From assembly GCA_009731375.1 (NCBI GenBank), contig BJOX01000104.1, positions 490,828 to 544,228 on the forward strand: 53,401 nucleotides of DNA, read 5' to 3'. A model generated the notes under the pieces. The model made no database searches. It worked only from the letters and a program-made list of their open reading frames with translations, and was not told the origin of the DNA. The translations under genes were made by a program, and so were the position numbers. Origin of the DNA: Paulinella micropora. Its lineage: Eukaryota; Cercozoa; Imbricatea; Euglyphida. Position 1 is the stretch's first letter, and each line of letters starts with the position of its first letter. Positions 53,395 to 53,401 of this stretch are shown piece after piece.

Positions 53395-53401
53395 GGTGGG
53401 T
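53043..53401. repeat. TG, TA, ATGT and GGGT arrays
   Basis: Simple sequence to the end of the window; no gene. Confidence 0.95.

Overview
This window is nuclear DNA from a eukaryote, probably a protist or alga. It has GT-AG spliced genes with GC-rich exons, a Ty1/copia LTR retrotransposon, tRNA-derived SINEs, and leucine-rich-repeat exons of one repeat each. No rRNA or organelle marker fixes the species, and I do not name one. About half of the window is microsatellite. All ten N-gaps border or lie close to simple-sequence tracts.

Layout: (1) 1-1366, SINE copies with long ATT tails. (2) 1542-33734 (+), one giant gene for a BEACH-domain protein of the neurobeachin/LRBA/WDFY class. I assembled 35 visible exons (about 11.8 kb, about 3,900 codons) with consistent splice phases; the 5' end lies outside the window and one exon is probably hidden in an N-gap. 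(3) 33735-35126, gene-free. (4) 35127-48287 (+), a decayed copia element with gag, protease, integrase, reverse transcriptase and RNase H, LTRs of 386 and 353 bp and candidate 5-bp target duplications. Its reading frame is split by a 3,994-bp DNA transposon (40243-44236) with CAC-type termini and a 3-bp duplication, which carries LRR exons on both strands, an unknown protein and a fragment resembling a D5-type helicase/primase. (5) 48288-48640, apparently an LTR of a second, minus-strand element. (6) 49924 to about 51084 (-), the 3' end of a probable SEC14/CRAL-TRIO gene; its upstream region contains a 1.4-kb AATCAAGC satellite flanked by two copies of the same exon. (7) 52616-53401, microsatellites and a possible further exon.

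The most unusual feature is the structure of the introns. They are built almost entirely from tetranucleotide repeats that often supply the splice sites. At least fifteen introns also hold tandem copies of the neighbouring exon edge with its splice site, giving ladders of two to six decoy donors or acceptors. In one case (18153-18971) a 30-nt micro-exon, a multiple of three, is repeated five times, four of them with intact acceptor and donor. The same behaviour appears in the minus-strand SEC14-like gene, and TATC-type repeats are oriented by gene sense on both strands. Everything here is read by eye; no alignment or expression data were available.
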